64,000 bases of DNA, taken from Sphingomonas oligoaromativorans (lineage in GTDB: Bacteria > Pseudomonadota > Alphaproteobacteria > Sphingomonadales > Sphingomonadaceae). Positions 1-10,111 of the stretch are shown piece by piece. The DNA lies in NCBI RefSeq assembly GCF_011762195.1, contig NZ_JAASQK010000007.1:124001-188000 (forward strand), written 5' to 3'. Numbering within the stretch: the stretch's first letter is position 1; every line of letters starts with the position of its first letter. Position numbers and translations under genes: made by a program. Below the pieces are notes generated by a model. The model saw only the letters and a list, made by a program, of their open reading frames with translations. It searched no databases and was not told the origin of the DNA.

Positions 1-1
1 G

Positions 2-835
2 CTGGCGGGCGCGGATGCCATCGAATGGGGCTCGCGCCGGCTCGACATCGCCATCCTCGGCCTGTTCTTCTCGCCGGCGATCGTCGGCATCTACTACGTC
101 GCCCAGCAGGTCGCCTCGCTGCCGCAGAAGCTCAAGACCAGCTTCGATCCGATCCTCGGCCCGGTCATCACCCAGAACCTCGCCGAGAACAACAAGGCCG
201 CCGTCGCCAAGCAGGTGCGGCAGGTCGGCTTCTGGATCATCGCCGCCCAGATCGGCATCGCGCTGGCGCTCGGCATTCCGGGCGAGGCGGTGATGGGGCT
301 GGTCGGCCCGCGCTTCGTCGGCGGCACGGGCGCGCTCGGCGTGCTGCTCGCCGCCGAGGCGATCGCCGCCACCGCCGTGGTGAGCGAGGCGGCGCTGATC
401 TATATCGCGGCCAAGCGCAACCTCGCCATCTCGGTGGCGATGATCGTGGGGCAGACGATCCTGTCGGTGATCCTGATCTACATGATCCGCGCCGCGCATC
501 CCGTGGCCGATCTCAAGGACGACGCCATCGCCGCCGCCGGCCCGGCCATCGCGCTGATGCTGATGCTGGGCGCCGCCTCGATCGCCAAGGCGCGGCTGCT
601 GCGCCGGCTGCTCGGGCATCGCGTCTCGGGCTGGCGCTGGCCGCTGGTGCCGGCGGCGGCGGCGGGCATGGCGGTCGGCGCGCTGGCGACCTGGTTCCCC
701 GAATGGATGGAGCTGATGCTGGGCGTGCCGCTGATCCTCGCCGCCTATGGCGCGGTGATCTGGTATCGCGGCTTCGGCGAGGAGGACCGGCTGCTGTTCA
801 GCCTGAAGCCCGGCGCCGAGCCGCAACCGGCCTGA
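2..835 (+). CDS. Polysaccharide (Wzx/MATE-like) flippase, C-terminal part
   Basis: This is the 3' end of a gene that starts outside the window; the frame is open from base 2 and 277 residues are visible. About seven hydrophobic segments alternate with short charged loops, for example [15 protein letters not shown] near the start, [16 protein letters not shown] around residue 75 and [17 protein letters not shown] near the end. This is the pattern of oligosaccharide/lipopolysaccharide flippases, which move lipid-linked glycans across the inner membrane. The family call rests on hydropathy and overall resemblance, not on a catalytic motif, so another MATE-like exporter is possible. A strong hairpin terminator follows directly. 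The gene converges on purH. Confidence 0.7.
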   Translation: MAGADAIEWGSRRLDIAILGLFFSPAIVGIYYVAQQVASLPQKLKTSFDPILGPVITQNLAENNKAAVAKQVRQVGFWIIAAQIGIALALGIPGEAVMGLVGPRFVGGTGALGVLLAAEAIAATAVVSEAALIYIAAKRNLAISVAMIVGQTILSVILIYMIRAAHPVADLKDDAIAAAGPAIALMLMLGAASIAKARLLRRLLGHRVSGWRWPLVPAAAAGMAVGALATWFPEWMELMLGVPLILAAYGAVIWYRGFGEEDRLLFSLKPGAEPQPA

Positions 836-841
836 GAAAAA

Positions 842-873
842 GGGGCGGAGGTTTCGACACCTCCGCCCCTTTT
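842..873. terminator. Bidirectional intrinsic terminator between flippase gene and purH
   Basis: A perfect 11-bp stem (842-852 with 859-869) closes a 6-base loop. Four T follow on the + strand and a run of A precedes it at 837-841, so it can act in both directions. It lies six bases after the flippase stop and a few bases from the purH stop, and so serves both convergent genes. Confidence 0.85.
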
Positions 874-877
874 CGGA

Positions 878-2467
878 TCAGTGCCGGAAGTGGCGCATTC
901 CGGTGAAGACCATCGCGAGGCCGGCTTCGTCGGCAGCGGCGATCACCTCCTCGTCGCGGATCGAGCCGCCCGGCTGGATCACCGCCGTGGCGCCCGCCTC
1001 GACCGCCGCCAGCAGACCGTCCGCGAAGGGGAAGAAGGCGTCCGACGCGACCGCCGAGCCGATCGTGCGGGGCTCGGCCCAGCCGGCCTTGTCGGCGGCG
1101 TCCTTGGCCTTCCACGCGGCGATGCGGGCGCTTTCGAGGCGGTTCATCTGCCCCGCGCCGACGCCGGCGGTCGAGCCGCCCTTGGCATAGACGATGGCGT
1201 TCGACTTGACATGCTTGGCGACCGTCCAGGCGAAGAGGCAGTCCTCCAGTTCCTGAGCGGTCGGCTCGCGCTTGGTCACCACCTTGAGCAGGTCGCGCGT
1301 GATGCGGCCATTGTCGCGCGACTGGACGAGCATCCCGCCCGCGATCGACTTCATGGTGAGGCCGCCGCGTGCCGGATCGGGAAGCTCGCCGGTCAGCAGC
1401 AGGCGGAGATTCTTCTTCTTCGCGAACACCGCGCGGGCGTCGGCATCGGCATCCGGCGCACAGACCACCTCAGTGAAGATGCCGGAGATCGCTTCCGCCG
1501 TCGGGCCGTCGAGCGGACGGTTGACCGCGATGATGCCGCCAAACGCCGAGACGCTGTCGCAGGCGAGGGCCGCCTGATAGGCCTCGATCAGCGTATCCGC
1601 CGTGGCGACGCCGCAGGGGTTCGCGTGCTTGACGATGACGACGGTCGGCGGGCCGTCGCGGAACTCGCTGACCAGCTCCAGCGCCGCGTCGGCGTCGTTG
1701 TAATTGTTGTAGCTGAGCTCCTTGCCCTGCACCTGCTCGGCCTGCGCGATGCCACGCGCCGAGGGGCCGAGCGGGAGATAGAGCGCCGCCGACTGGTGCG
1801 GATTCTCGCCATAACGCAGCGCAGCGCCCTTCCTGAGCGGCACCGACAGCGCCTCGGGCAGCGTCTCGCCCTGATCGGCGAAGGCGAACCAGGAGGAGAT
1901 CATGCCGTCATAGGCCGCCGTCGCCGCGAAGGCCTTGGCGGCGAGCTTGCGGCGCAGCGCCAGCGTGGTCGAGCCGGCGTTGGCGTCCAGCTCCTCGATG
2001 ATCGTCGCATAATCGGCCGGGTCGGTCGTGATCGCGACATAGGCGTGGTTCTTGGCGGCCGAGCGCACCATCGACGGGCCGCCGATATCGATATTCTCGA
2101 TGATCTCGTCACGCTCGGCGCCCTTCGCGACCGTCTGCGCGAAGGGATAGAGGTTCACCACCACCAGATCGATCGGCGCGATGCCATGATCGACCATTGC
2201 CTGCGCGTGCTCGCGATTGTCGCGCACCGCGAGCAGGCCGCCATGCACCATCGGGTGCAGCGTCTTGACGCGGCCGTCCATCATCTCGGGGAAGCCGGTC
2301 AGGTCCGACACGTCGCGCACCTCGAGCCCGGCCTCGCGCAGCGCCCTGGCGGTGCCGCCGGTCGAGACCAGCTCCACGCCGTGACGCACCAGCGCCGCCC
2401 CAAGCTCCGCCAGCCCGCTCTTGTCCGATACGGAGAGCAGTGCGCGGGTGATCTTCACATTCGACAT
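878..2467 (-). CDS. purH: Bifunctional AICAR formyltransferase / IMP cyclohydrolase
   Basis: PurH performs the last two steps of de novo purine synthesis in the cytoplasm: it formylates AICAR with 10-formyl-THF and closes the ring to IMP. The 529-residue product has the usual length. Residues 1 to about 150 form the MGS-like cyclohydrolase domain, with STGGTA at 35-40 and DGRVKTLHP at 64-72. The rest is the transformylase domain, with [15 protein letters not shown] at 248-262 and the catalytic Lys-His of VKHANPCG at 279-286. It is the last gene of a leftward cluster (rsmB, rpe, heparinase-like, purH), 28 bases after the heparinase-like gene, and ends at a bidirectional terminator. No truncation is visible. 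Confidence 0.97.
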   Translation of the reverse strand: MSNVKITRALLSVSDKSGLAELGAALVRHGVELVSTGGTARALREAGLEVRDVSDLTGFPEMMDGRVKTLHPMVHGGLLAVRDNREHAQAMVDHGIAPIDLVVVNLYPFAQTVAKGAERDEIIENIDIGGPSMVRSAAKNHAYVAITTDPADYATIIEELDANAGSTTLALRRKLAAKAFAATAAYDGMISSWFAFADQGETLPEALSVPLRKGAALRYGENPHQSAALYLPLGPSARGIAQAEQVQGKELSYNNYNDADAALELVSEFRDGPPTVVIVKHANPCGVATADTLIEAYQAALACDSVSAFGGIIAVNRPLDGPTAEAISGIFTEVVCAPDADADARAVFAKKKNLRLLLTGELPDPARGGLTMKSIAGGMLVQSRDNGRITRDLLKVVTKREPTAQELEDCLFAWTVAKHVKSNAIVYAKGGSTAGVGAGQMNRLESARIAAWKAKDAADKAGWAEPRTIGSAVASDAFFPFADGLLAAVEAGATAVIQPGGSIRDEEVIAAADEAGLAMVFTGMRHFRH

Positions 2468-2495
2468 GACCGGTCCTTGAAAGAAGAAGGCGGGC

Positions 2496-4250
2496 TCAAC
2501 CGGCCCGCTTGAACGCCCAGGAAATGCTGGTGCCGCCGGCCGGGGTCTCCCCCGTCACGACGAGCTGGTTGGTCGACACGGGGCGCCCGCGCGAGTCGAT
2601 CCAGATGCTTTCTTCGATGCCGAGCGCGCCGCCCCGGCAGCGGAACTGCCACAGCGGCCCGCCTTCGACGCGCAGCAGCGCGCCGAGCCCGTCGGCGGTC
2701 GGCGTCGCCTCGACGCCGGGCGCGAGATGGAAGCGCGCCGCGAAACCGATCGACTGGCCCGACTTGCGCGAGCCCGACGGCAGCAGCACGTCCTCGCCGC
2801 CCAGCTCCCGCCCATCGGCCGACAGCGCCAGCTTGCGGCGGTGCGACAGGCCGTAGCGGCGGACATAGCCGTCATGGCTGGCCTCGATGCGGCTGGCGCT
2901 CTCCTGCTCCTGCCGGTCGAGCTCGACCATCGTCACGCCACGGCCCAGCGAGCCGTCGACATGGATCGCGGTCGAGTTGGAATCGGCGAGCACGAGGGTG
3001 GAATGGGCGGCACTGGTGCGCAGCGCCTCGGAAATGGCGGTGGGGAGAGCCCCCCATGGCTTGTCGCCGCCGCAATTGACGATCAGGCGCCAGGCGCCGT
3101 CGCTCAGCTCGAAGCCCAGCGTCGAAGCGCAGCCGCCGCGCCCCAGCCGGCTGGCGGGCGGCGGCGCGCAATCGACGACGGCGACGGTGCTCCCGCCCGC
3201 CAGCCGCTGGAAACCCCATTCGCGTGACTGGCGCAGCGGCCGGGTGCGGATGCCCGACGCGCCCACCGCGCGGGTGACGCGATCGGCGCGCAGCGGCCCG
3301 CCGCCCTGCCAGCTCGACAACGCCCCGTCGCCGAGCGTCACGCCCAGCAGCGCCGGCACCGCCTTGGCGAGCGCGGAGGCGACGGCGGGGAGAGGCTCGC
3401 GCCGTCGCTCGTCATAGACGGCCACGAGCTGCGACAGGATCTCGACCAGCTCCAAAAGCTCGACCGGCGAACGGCTGACGATGCCGCCATCGGGCAGCAC
3501 CGCCTGCGCCAGCGCCTTGGTCATGCCCTGCTCGCCATGGGCGAGGCGCGGGTCGCCGCCGGGGATCAGCAGCCCGGCGGCGATCGTGCCGGCGCAGGCC
3601 GCGACACGAGGCAGGCCCGCCGGCACCTTGTCGGCCGTGCGATCGAGATGGCGGGCGCCGCGCGCCAACGCGTTCAGCACCGCCGATCGATAGACCAGAT
3701 CGGAAGAGGACAGGATGATCGGAGCGTGCGCCGTCCAGGCGAGGATGCGGCGGCCCCACAGGTCTGGCCGCCATGCCAGCTCGTCCGCCGTCTTGCCATG
3801 CGTCTCCAGCCAGCGGCGCATCAGCGGCTCGGCATAGGGCGCGACATCGAGCCGGGTGCCCGCCGCCGCGAGGTCGCGCAGCCAGGCGAAGCTCTGGAGA
3901 TGGTCGGCGAAGCCCGTGGGCCGGCCTGCTTCCGCGAAATCGAGCGTCGCGGTGGAGGCGCGCTCGCGGCCGAGGCTGATCTCGCCATCCATGATGTCGA
4001 GGCCCGCCTCGCGATCGCCGGGAATCGGATCGCGCGGCACGCCCAGGAGTTTCAGCGGAAAACGACCGCGCAGGCGGAAGCTGTGGAGCGGCGTGCCCCA
4101 GGTCAGCCGGTTGAAGCGGGCGACCACGCGTTCGGCGAGCGACGCGCCCTTCTCGTCCCCGACACGGATCAGCCGGCGGCCGGGTTCGATACCGTCGGCA
4201 TCCGGGACGGGCACGGCGGAGCCCTCTGCAATCCGGCGGACGACGGTCAT
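2496..4250 (-). CDS. Heparinase II/III family protein
   Basis: The 584-residue product resembles the heparinase II/III-like proteins that many alphaproteobacteria carry between rpe and purH. An N-terminal alpha-helical toroid-like half (about residues 60-320, including [13 protein letters not shown]) is followed by a beta-rich half with the family-like segments [19 protein letters not shown] and [10 protein letters not shown]. The family includes polysaccharide lyases acting on acidic glycans, but the substrate of this branch is unknown and I cannot identify catalytic His/Tyr residues with certainty. No clear signal peptide is seen, although lyases usually act outside the cytoplasm. It sits between rpe (6-base gap) and purH and is probably co-transcribed with them. 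Confidence 0.8.
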   Translation of the reverse strand: MTVVRRIAEGSAVPVPDADGIEPGRRLIRVGDEKGASLAERVVARFNRLTWGTPLHSFRLRGRFPLKLLGVPRDPIPGDREAGLDIMDGEISLGRERASTATLDFAEAGRPTGFADHLQSFAWLRDLAAAGTRLDVAPYAEPLMRRWLETHGKTADELAWRPDLWGRRILAWTAHAPIILSSSDLVYRSAVLNALARGARHLDRTADKVPAGLPRVAACAGTIAAGLLIPGGDPRLAHGEQGMTKALAQAVLPDGGIVSRSPVELLELVEILSQLVAVYDERRREPLPAVASALAKAVPALLGVTLGDGALSSWQGGGPLRADRVTRAVGASGIRTRPLRQSREWGFQRLAGGSTVAVVDCAPPPASRLGRGGCASTLGFELSDGAWRLIVNCGGDKPWGALPTAISEALRTSAAHSTLVLADSNSTAIHVDGSLGRGVTMVELDRQEQESASRIEASHDGYVRRYGLSHRRKLALSADGRELGGEDVLLPSGSRKSGQSIGFAARFHLAPGVEATPTADGLGALLRVEGGPLWQFRCRGGALGIEESIWIDSRGRPVSTNQLVVTGETPAGGTSISWAFKRAG

Positions 4251-4257
4251 ATGCGGC

Positions 4258-4920
4258 TTATCCCCCCCTCAGCGCGCGGATATTGGCGGCATAGGCGTCC
4301 GGCCCGCCCCTGAAGGTGGCGCTTCCCGCTACCAGCGCATCGGCCCCCGCCTCGATGCACAAGGCGGCGGTCGTGTGATCGACCCCGCCATCCACTTCCA
4401 GATCGATGTCGCGGCCCGAGCGGTCGATCATCGCGCGCACGGCGGCGATCTTGCGGAGCTGCGAATGGATAAAGCGCTGCCCGCCGAAACCGGGGTTCAC
4501 CGACATGATGAGCACGAGATCGACCTCGTCGATCAGATAATCGAGCGCATCCTCGGGCGTCGCCGGGCACAGCACGACGCCGGCGCGCTTGCCGAGCGCC
4601 TTGATCGTCTGGACGGTGCGGTGGACGTGCGGCCCGGCTTCGGGATGGACCGTGATGCAATCCGCCCCGGCCTCCGCGAAGGCCTCCAGATAGGGATCGA
4701 TCGGCTGGATCATCAGATGCACGTCGAACGGCTTGGCGGTGTGCGGGCGCAGCGCCTTCACCACCGCCGGGCCGATCGTGATGTTGGGCACGAAATGGCC
4801 GTCCATCACGTCGATATGGATCCAATCGGCGCCGGCCGCGTCGATCGCGCGCACCTCCTCGCCCAGCCGCGCGAAGTCGGCGGAGAGGATCGAGGGGGCG
4901 ATGCGGACCGGTTTCACCAT
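4258..4920 (-). CDS. rpe: Ribulose-phosphate 3-epimerase
   Basis: Rpe interconverts ribulose-5-phosphate and xylulose-5-phosphate in the pentose phosphate pathway. The 220-residue TIM barrel starts [20 protein letters not shown], the canonical N-terminus. An in-frame ATG 21 bases upstream (4941) would add MRLVAQG, which lacks family support, so I chose 4920. Diagnostic motifs are [16 protein letters not shown], in which His and Asp bind the metal and do the acid-base chemistry, then [19 protein letters not shown] and the phosphate-binding DGGVDHTTA. The gene follows rsmB on the same strand with a 34-base gap and is 7 bases from the heparinase-like gene. Confidence 0.96.
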   Translation of the reverse strand: MVKPVRIAPSILSADFARLGEEVRAIDAAGADWIHIDVMDGHFVPNITIGPAVVKALRPHTAKPFDVHLMIQPIDPYLEAFAEAGADCITVHPEAGPHVHRTVQTIKALGKRAGVVLCPATPEDALDYLIDEVDLVLIMSVNPGFGGQRFIHSQLRKIAAVRAMIDRSGRDIDLEVDGGVDHTTAALCIEAGADALVAGSATFRGGPDAYAANIRALRGG

Positions 4921-4954
4921 CCCCTGCGCGACTAACCGCAAGCGAGGGTCGGCT

Positions 4955-6232
4955 TCAAGCCTTCACGAAGCGCGCGACGAAGAAGCCGTCGCAACCGCCC
5001 TGATCGGAGAGGGCTCCGGGCGCGACGCGAAGGAAGCCGTCGGCGTCGGGCGCGAGGCCCTCGGGCAGTTCCTCCGCCCGGATCGGATCGCGCGAAAAGC
5101 CGGGTGCGGCAAAGGCTCCGGCCACCTTCTCGCCCTCGCGCGGCTCCAGCGAGCAGACCGCGTAGACCAGTGTGCCGCCCGGCTTCACCCACTCCGCCGC
5201 GCGCGCCAGCATCGCCGCCTGCGTCTCGGCCAGTTCGGCGATCGCGGAGGGGCGGACGCGGTGGAGGACGTCGGGGTGACGGCGGAAGATGCCGGTCGCC
5301 GAACAGGGCGCGTCGAGCAGCACCGCATCGACCGGGGCGGGCGGCGACCAGCGCATGACGTCGGCCTCCACCGTCTCGGCGGAGAGCCCGGTGCGCTCCA
5401 GATTCTCGGAAAGCCGTGCGAGGCGCGTGCCGGCCATCTCGACCGCCGTCACCCGCCAGCCGGCGGCGGCGAGCTGGAGCGTCTTGCCGCCCGGCGCGGC
5501 GCACAGATCGAGCGCGCGGCCATCGCCGGTCGGGCGCCCGAGAAGGCGCGCCGGCATCGAGGCGGAGAGATCCTGCACCCACCATGCGCCTTCGTCATAG
5601 CCTTCGAGGCCGGTCACGCCGCCAGCCTCGTCGAGGCGCAGATGCCCCGTCATCAGGCTCCGCGCGCCGAGGCGTTCAGCCCATTCGGCGGTCCGGGCGG
5701 GATCGGCCAGCGTCAGGTCGAGCGGCGGCTTGCCGGTGAGCCCGGTCCGCGCGGCTTCCGTGGCGTCCTCGCCCCAGGCCGCCCGCCAGCGCATCGCCAC
5801 CGGCACCGGCAGCTCGGGCGGGGTGGGGAGGGTGGCGCCGTTCCGCATCAGCGTGCCGAACACGCCGTGGACGAGCTTGCGCGGGCCGCCGTCGACCAGC
5901 GGCAGCGCGGTCGAGATCGCGGCGTGGGGCGGCGTGTCCATCGCCAGCGCCTGGACGAGCGCGATACGGAGCGCGAAGCGCGCCTTGGCGTCGTCGGGCA
6001 ACGGGCGCTGGGTGGCGCTGTCGATCAGCGCGTCGAGATCGGGCATCCGGCGCAGCGCTTCGGAGGCGATGGCGCGGGCGAGGCCGCGATCCTCGGCCTT
6101 GGGCAGACCGCCGACCGCGCCCAGCGCCGCCTCCAGCGGCAATCCGCGCCGCATCACCGCGTCGAGCAGGCGGAGCGCGGCGCGGCGGGCGGGGGTGCCG
6201 GGCGGATCGCCGGCGGGAGACGTCTTGTTCAT
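4955..6232 (-). CDS. rsmB: RsmB-type 16S rRNA (cytosine-C5) methyltransferase
   Basis: The 425-residue protein combines an N-terminal NusB-like RNA-binding domain (about residues 10-135) with a C-terminal Rossmann methyltransferase. The SAM site is [16 protein letters not shown] around 241-256. Two catalytic cysteines typical of m5C methyltransferases are present: C310 in LDAPCSATG and C360 in YAVCSLEP. RsmB methylates C967 of 16S rRNA in E. coli; the same target here is inferred. The frame is open to 6367, but MNKTSPAG at 6232 is the first start consistent with the family. It is divergent from the small SDHAF4-like gene across 49 bases and heads the rsmB-rpe-heparinase-purH cluster. Confidence 0.92.
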   Translation of the reverse strand: MNKTSPAGDPPGTPARRAALRLLDAVMRRGLPLEAALGAVGGLPKAEDRGLARAIASEALRRMPDLDALIDSATQRPLPDDAKARFALRIALVQALAMDTPPHAAISTALPLVDGGPRKLVHGVFGTLMRNGATLPTPPELPVPVAMRWRAAWGEDATEAARTGLTGKPPLDLTLADPARTAEWAERLGARSLMTGHLRLDEAGGVTGLEGYDEGAWWVQDLSASMPARLLGRPTGDGRALDLCAAPGGKTLQLAAAGWRVTAVEMAGTRLARLSENLERTGLSAETVEADVMRWSPPAPVDAVLLDAPCSATGIFRRHPDVLHRVRPSAIAELAETQAAMLARAAEWVKPGGTLVYAVCSLEPREGEKVAGAFAAPGFSRDPIRAEELPEGLAPDADGFLRVAPGALSDQGGCDGFFVARFVKA

Positions 6233-6281
6233 GGCTTGCCAATCAGGATGCGACCGCCGATCTGGGGTCTGGAGACAGATG

Positions 6282-6449
6282 ATGACCGAACGACGCCCCG
6301 GCGAACGCCCCCCGCATGTGAAAGCCCCCGCACACCTCTCGCCGAGCCCGCCCGTGCCCGCGCCCAAAGCCGCCGAGGACAGGCGCGCCGCGCTCGACCC
6401 GACGCGCTATGGCGACTGGGAGCGCAAGGGAATCGCGATCGACTTCTAG
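6282..6449 (+). CDS. Small DUF1674 / SDHAF4-like protein
   Basis: The gene encodes 55 residues. A low-complexity proline-rich N-terminus (about 1-30) leads into the family signature DPTRYGDWERKGIAIDF at the extreme C-terminus, which is diagnostic for DUF1674. The eukaryotic homologue SDHAF4 (Sdh8) is an assembly factor that protects flavinated succinate dehydrogenase subunit A; the bacterial role is inferred from that homology. No sdh gene is in the window. Tandem ATGs at 6279 and 6282 compete as the start. The gene is divergent from rsmB and converges on gpsA with a 3-base gap. Confidence 0.85.
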   Translation: MTERRPGERPPHVKAPAHLSPSPPVPAPKAAEDRRAALDPTRYGDWERKGIAIDF

Positions 6450-6452
6450 GCA

Positions 6453-7430
6453 TCAGCGCGCTTCGTCGCCGATCGGGCGAGCGAGCAGCCGCTCGACCAC
6501 GGCATCGACGCCCGCCACGCCGGCCAGCAGTTCGCGCACCGCCTCGACGATCGGCATCTCGACGCCCGCCGCGCGCGCCGCCTCGGCAAGCACCGGGGCG
6601 GTGGCCGCGCCCTCCGCGACGGTGCGGCGGTTGGAGAGCAGCGCCTCGGCGCTCTCGCCCCGGCCGAGCCCGAGCCCGAGGCTGAAATTGCGCGAGCTGG
6701 TCGACGAGCAGGTCAGCACCAGATCGCCAAGGCCCGAGAGACCCGCCAGCGTCTCGGCCCGCGCGCCGCGCGCATGGCCGAAGCGCCGCATCTCGGCGAA
6801 ACCGCGCGCGATCAGCGCGGCGGCGGCATTCTGCCCGAGCCCACGCCCCGCCACGACACCGCAGGCGATCGCCAGCACATTCTTGACCGCGCCGCCGATC
6901 TCCGCGCCGAGCACGTCGTCCGAGCGATAGGGGCGGAACCCCGGCCGCGCGAGCCGCATCGCCAGCGCCCGCCCCAACGCTTCGTCGGCGCAGGCGAGGG
7001 TGACGGCGGTGGGAAGGCCTTTCGCCACCTCATGCGCGAAGGTCGGCCCGGACAGCACCGCGATCGGCGCGCCCGGCCGCAGCTCGGCGGCGAGTTCGGA
7101 CATCAGGAGCTGCGTCCCGGCCTCGATCCCCTTCGAGCAGAGGATCAGCGGCTGGCTCGTCACCGGCAGGTTCGCCATCACACCACGCAGATGCTGCGCC
7201 GGCGTCACCAGCAGCAGCGCGCCGCAATCCGCCAGATCCGCCGCATCCGTGGTCGCGCGGATCGTGCGGGAGAGCGGGATGTCCGGCAGATAGGCCGGGT
7301 TGGCATGGCTGCCGTTGATCGCATCGACCACCTCGGCCGAGCGCGCCCACAGCGTCACCGGGCCGCCTGCCGCCGCGACCTGCGCCAGCGCCGTGCCCCA
7401 GGCGCCTCCACCGACGATTCCGAGCTTCAT
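6453..7430 (-). CDS. gpsA: Glycerol-3-phosphate dehydrogenase [NAD(P)+]
   Basis: GpsA reduces dihydroxyacetone phosphate to sn-glycerol-3-phosphate, the backbone precursor of phospholipids. The 325-residue product opens with [17 protein letters not shown], the dinucleotide-binding loop. It continues with [31 protein letters not shown] and the active-site region [21 protein letters not shown], whose Lys is the catalytic residue of the family. [19 protein letters not shown] completes the C-terminal domain. The start at 7430 overlaps the tsaD stop by four bases (ATGA), so the two genes are translationally coupled, as in many alphaproteobacteria. Confidence 0.96.
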   Translation of the reverse strand: MKLGIVGGGAWGTALAQVAAAGGPVTLWARSAEVVDAINGSHANPAYLPDIPLSRTIRATTDAADLADCGALLLVTPAQHLRGVMANLPVTSQPLILCSKGIEAGTQLLMSELAAELRPGAPIAVLSGPTFAHEVAKGLPTAVTLACADEALGRALAMRLARPGFRPYRSDDVLGAEIGGAVKNVLAIACGVVAGRGLGQNAAAALIARGFAEMRRFGHARGARAETLAGLSGLGDLVLTCSSTSSRNFSLGLGLGRGESAEALLSNRRTVAEGAATAPVLAEAARAAGVEMPIVEAVRELLAGVAGVDAVVERLLARPIGDEAR

Positions 7431-8461
7431 GCCTTCACCCCCGCGCCGCGCACCTTCTCCGCCTCCGGGTCGAGCGGCCAGCGCGCCCGCGCCGGCGTGT
7501 CGAGCGGGTCGGCGATGCCGGCCGCGAAACGCTCGACCCCGGCCCAGGCGATCATCGCCGCATTGTCCGTGCAGAGCCATTGCGGCGGCGCGGAGAAGGG
7601 CAGGCCATGCTCGGCGGCCAGCCCCTCCAGAGCGCCGCGCACGGCCTTGTTGGCGGCCACACCGCCCGCCACGACCAGCGCCGTCGCGCCCTCCGCCCTG
7701 GCCAGAGCGCGGCGTGTGCGATCGAGCAGGCAGTCGACCACCGCCTGCTGGAAGGAGGCGGCGATATCCTCGGTGCGATGGATGCCCGCGTCACGGGCAC
7801 GCAGCACGGCGCTCTTCAATCCCGCGAAGGAGAAATGCGGCTCGGCCGAACCGACCAGCGGGCGCGGCAGCGGCACGGCGTAAGGGTCGCCCTCGGCCGC
7901 CGCGCGCTCGACCGCGGGGCCACCGGGGAAGCCGAGGCCGAGCAGCTTGGCGGTCTTGTCGAAAGCCTCGCCCGATGCATCGTCGATCGTGGTCGCCAGC
8001 CGGCGATAACGGCCGACCCCCTCGACGAAGAGCAACTGGCAATGCCCGCCCGACACCAGCAGCAGCAGATAGGGGAAGCGCAGCGCCGGATCGGCGAGGC
8101 GGGGCGAGAGCGCATGGCCCTCGAGATGATTCACCGCCACCAGCGGCTTGCCGGCGGCAAGCGCGATGCCCTTGGCCATCAGCAGCCCCACCATGACGCC
8201 GCCGATCAGCCCCGGCCCGGCGGTCGCGGCGATCGCGTCGACGTCGGCGAGCGTCTTGCCCGCATCGGCCAGCGCGCACTCGATCAGCGGCCCCAGCGCC
8301 TCGACATGGGCGCGCGCGGCGATCTCCGGCACGACGCCGCCGAAGGGACGGTGCTGGGCTTCCTGGCCGGCGAGGCGATGGGCGAGAATGAGGCGGTCGC
8401 CGTCGACGAGCGCGGCGGCCGTCTCGTCGCAGGAGGATTCGAGTCCGAGGATCAGGGGCAT
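7427..8461 (-). CDS. tsaD: tRNA N6-adenosine threonylcarbamoyltransferase
   Basis: TsaD transfers the threonylcarbamoyl group to A37 of ANN-decoding tRNAs (t6A), working with TsaB and TsaE. The 344-residue ASKHA-fold protein starts [19 protein letters not shown]. The metal-binding histidines are H112 and H116 in [12 protein letters not shown]. Other family segments are [12 protein letters not shown] (82-93), [37 protein letters not shown] and VVAGGVAAN. The start at 8461 leaves 45 bases to the divergent hemC gene, so both promoters must share that space. gpsA follows with an ATGA overlap. Confidence 0.97.
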   Translation of the reverse strand: MPLILGLESSCDETAAALVDGDRLILAHRLAGQEAQHRPFGGVVPEIAARAHVEALGPLIECALADAGKTLADVDAIAATAGPGLIGGVMVGLLMAKGIALAAGKPLVAVNHLEGHALSPRLADPALRFPYLLLLVSGGHCQLLFVEGVGRYRRLATTIDDASGEAFDKTAKLLGLGFPGGPAVERAAAEGDPYAVPLPRPLVGSAEPHFSFAGLKSAVLRARDAGIHRTEDIAASFQQAVVDCLLDRTRRALARAEGATALVVAGGVAANKAVRGALEGLAAEHGLPFSAPPQWLCTDNAAMIAWAGVERFAAGIADPLDTPARARWPLDPEAEKVRGAGVKA

Positions 8462-8506
8462 GGCGCGCTTCCCTGCACCGCTTCGGGCCTTTAGAGCAAC
8501 CTTCCG

Positions 8507-9427
8507 ATGGATATGCCCTCTCGCCCCCTTCGTCTCGGCACGCGCGGATCGCCGCTCGCGCTCACCCAGGCCCGCATGGTCGCGGCCGCCCTCTGCGCCG
8601 CCCATGGATGGCCGCGCGAGGCTGTGGACATCCATGCCGTCCGCACCACCGGAGACAGGGTGCAGGACCGTCCGCTGGCGGAAATCGGCGGGAAAGCGCT
8701 GTGGACGAAAGAGCTGGACCGCGCGCTTCTGGATGGCGAGATCGACTTCGCCGTCCACTCGATGAAGGATGTCGAGACGATCCGCCCGGCGGCGATCCGC
8801 ATCGCCGCGATGCTGCCGCGCGCCGATGTGCGCGACAGGCTGGTGGGCGCCGAGAGCGTGGCGGCGTTGCCCCGGAATGCGCGAATCGGCACCTCCTCGC
8901 CCCGCCGCGCGGCGCAGCTTCGCCATCTGCGGCCCGATCTCGCCATCGTGCCCTTCCGCGGCAATGTCGACACGCGCCTGCGCAAGCTCGCCGACGGCGA
9001 GGCGGAAGCGACCCTGCTCGCCGCCGCCGGGCTCGATCGGCTGGAGCGGCCCGAGATCGGCCATGCCATCCCGATCGACATCCTGCTCCCGGCGCCAGCG
9101 CAGGGCGCGGTCGGCATCGAGGCGCGCGCCGACGACGCGGCCACCCTCGCGCTGCTCGCCGCGATCGACCATGCCGAGACGCATGTCTGCGTGCTGGCCG
9201 AGCGCGCCTTCCTCGCGGCGCTGGGGGCGGATTGTCACTCGCCGGTCGGCGCGCTGGCGGTGATCGCGGACGGCACCCTGACGATCCGCGCCGAGATCCT
9301 GAGCGAGGACGGCGCGCTCCGCGTCGGCGGCGAGGCGTCGGGCGAGAATGCCGCCGACGGCACGCTCGCCGACCGGCTGCTGGCCGAGGCGCCGCCCGCT
9401 CTGGCGCGGCTGTTCGCGGGGCGCTGA
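8507..9427 (+). CDS. hemC: Hydroxymethylbilane synthase (porphobilinogen deaminase)
   Basis: HemC condenses four porphobilinogen molecules into hydroxymethylbilane for haem synthesis. The 306-residue product shows [15 protein letters not shown] (8-22), [26 protein letters not shown] with the catalytic-type Asp/Lys region, FAVHSMKDV (81-89), [13 protein letters not shown] and [13 protein letters not shown]243 in GADCHSPVG is the residue expected to carry the dipyrromethane cofactor. Two close ATGs (8507, 8513) could start it. Its TGA overlaps the hemD ATG (TGATG), so the next step of the pathway is coupled. Confidence 0.97.
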   Translation: MDMPSRPLRLGTRGSPLALTQARMVAAALCAAHGWPREAVDIHAVRTTGDRVQDRPLAEIGGKALWTKELDRALLDGEIDFAVHSMKDVETIRPAAIRIAAMLPRADVRDRLVGAESVAALPRNARIGTSSPRRAAQLRHLRPDLAIVPFRGNVDTRLRKLADGEAEATLLAAAGLDRLERPEIGHAIPIDILLPAPAQGAVGIEARADDAATLALLAAIDHAETHVCVLAERAFLAALGADCHSPVGALAVIADGTLTIRAEILSEDGALRVGGEASGENAADGTLADRLLAEAPPALARLFAGR

Positions 9428-10095
9428 TGCCCGCCGTGCTGGTGCTGCGCCCCGAGCCCGGCGCCACGGCGACCGTCTCGGCGGCGCAGGCACTCGGGCT
9501 GGAGGCGATCGCGGCGCCGCTGTTCGAGGTGCGCGCGCTCGACTGGACCCCGCCTGCGACGCCTCCCGAAGCCGTGCTGATGACCAGCGCGCAGGCGGCG
9601 CGTCTCGGCGGGGCGGGGCTCGTCATGCTTCGCGATCGACCGCTCTATGCGGTGGGCGAGGCCACCGCCGCCGCCGCGCGGCAGGCCGGCTTCACCCACC
9701 TGATCGCCGGAGACGCGGGCGTGGATGCGATCGTGGCCCGCGCCGCGCGCGACGGCGTTCGCTCGCTCCTCCATCTCACCGCCCGCGAGCATCGCGCGCC
9801 CGCCGACATGGGAATCACCATCGAGCGCCGGCTCGTCTATGCGGCCGACGCGGCCCCGACACTGCCCGAGGCCGCCCGTGCGGCGCTGCCTCATGCCGTC
9901 GCGCTGCTGCATTCGCCCCGCGCCGCCGCGCTCTTCGCCGGTCTGGTCGATCCCATGGCGATCCGCATCGCCGCGATCAGCCCGACGACACGCGATGCGG
10001 CCGGCGAGGGCTGGCGTGCCGCCGTCGTCGCGGAGCATCCCACCGACGCCTCCCTGCTGGCGGCGGCCGCCAAGCTGTGCAATCACGAGGCCTGA
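9427..10095 (+). CDS. hemD: Uroporphyrinogen-III synthase
   Basis: HemD closes and inverts ring D of hydroxymethylbilane to give uroporphyrinogen III. The 222-residue product has the two-lobed pattern of this poorly conserved family: an N-terminal [21 protein letters not shown], the hinge segment [13 protein letters not shown], and the C-terminal [17 protein letters not shown]. Sequence conservation in this family is low, so much of the confidence comes from its position one base after hemC. The downstream mitofilin-like gene starts 17 bases later. This hemC-hemD-mitofilin order is common in alphaproteobacteria. Confidence 0.92.
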   Translation: MPAVLVLRPEPGATATVSAAQALGLEAIAAPLFEVRALDWTPPATPPEAVLMTSAQAARLGGAGLVMLRDRPLYAVGEATAAAARQAGFTHLIAGDAGVDAIVARAARDGVRSLLHLTAREHRAPADMGITIERRLVYAADAAPTLPEAARAALPHAVALLHSPRAAALFAGLVDPMAIRIAAISPTTRDAAGEGWRAAVVAEHPTDASLLAAAAKLCNHEA

Positions 10096-10111
10096 GGAAG
10101 ACGGGGCCTGC

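Noticed and set aside
881-2512. Long open frame antisense to purH
   Set aside because: High-GC coding DNA produces long antisense frames; its protein is Arg/Asp/Gly-rich without family resemblance, while purH on the other strand is unmistakable.
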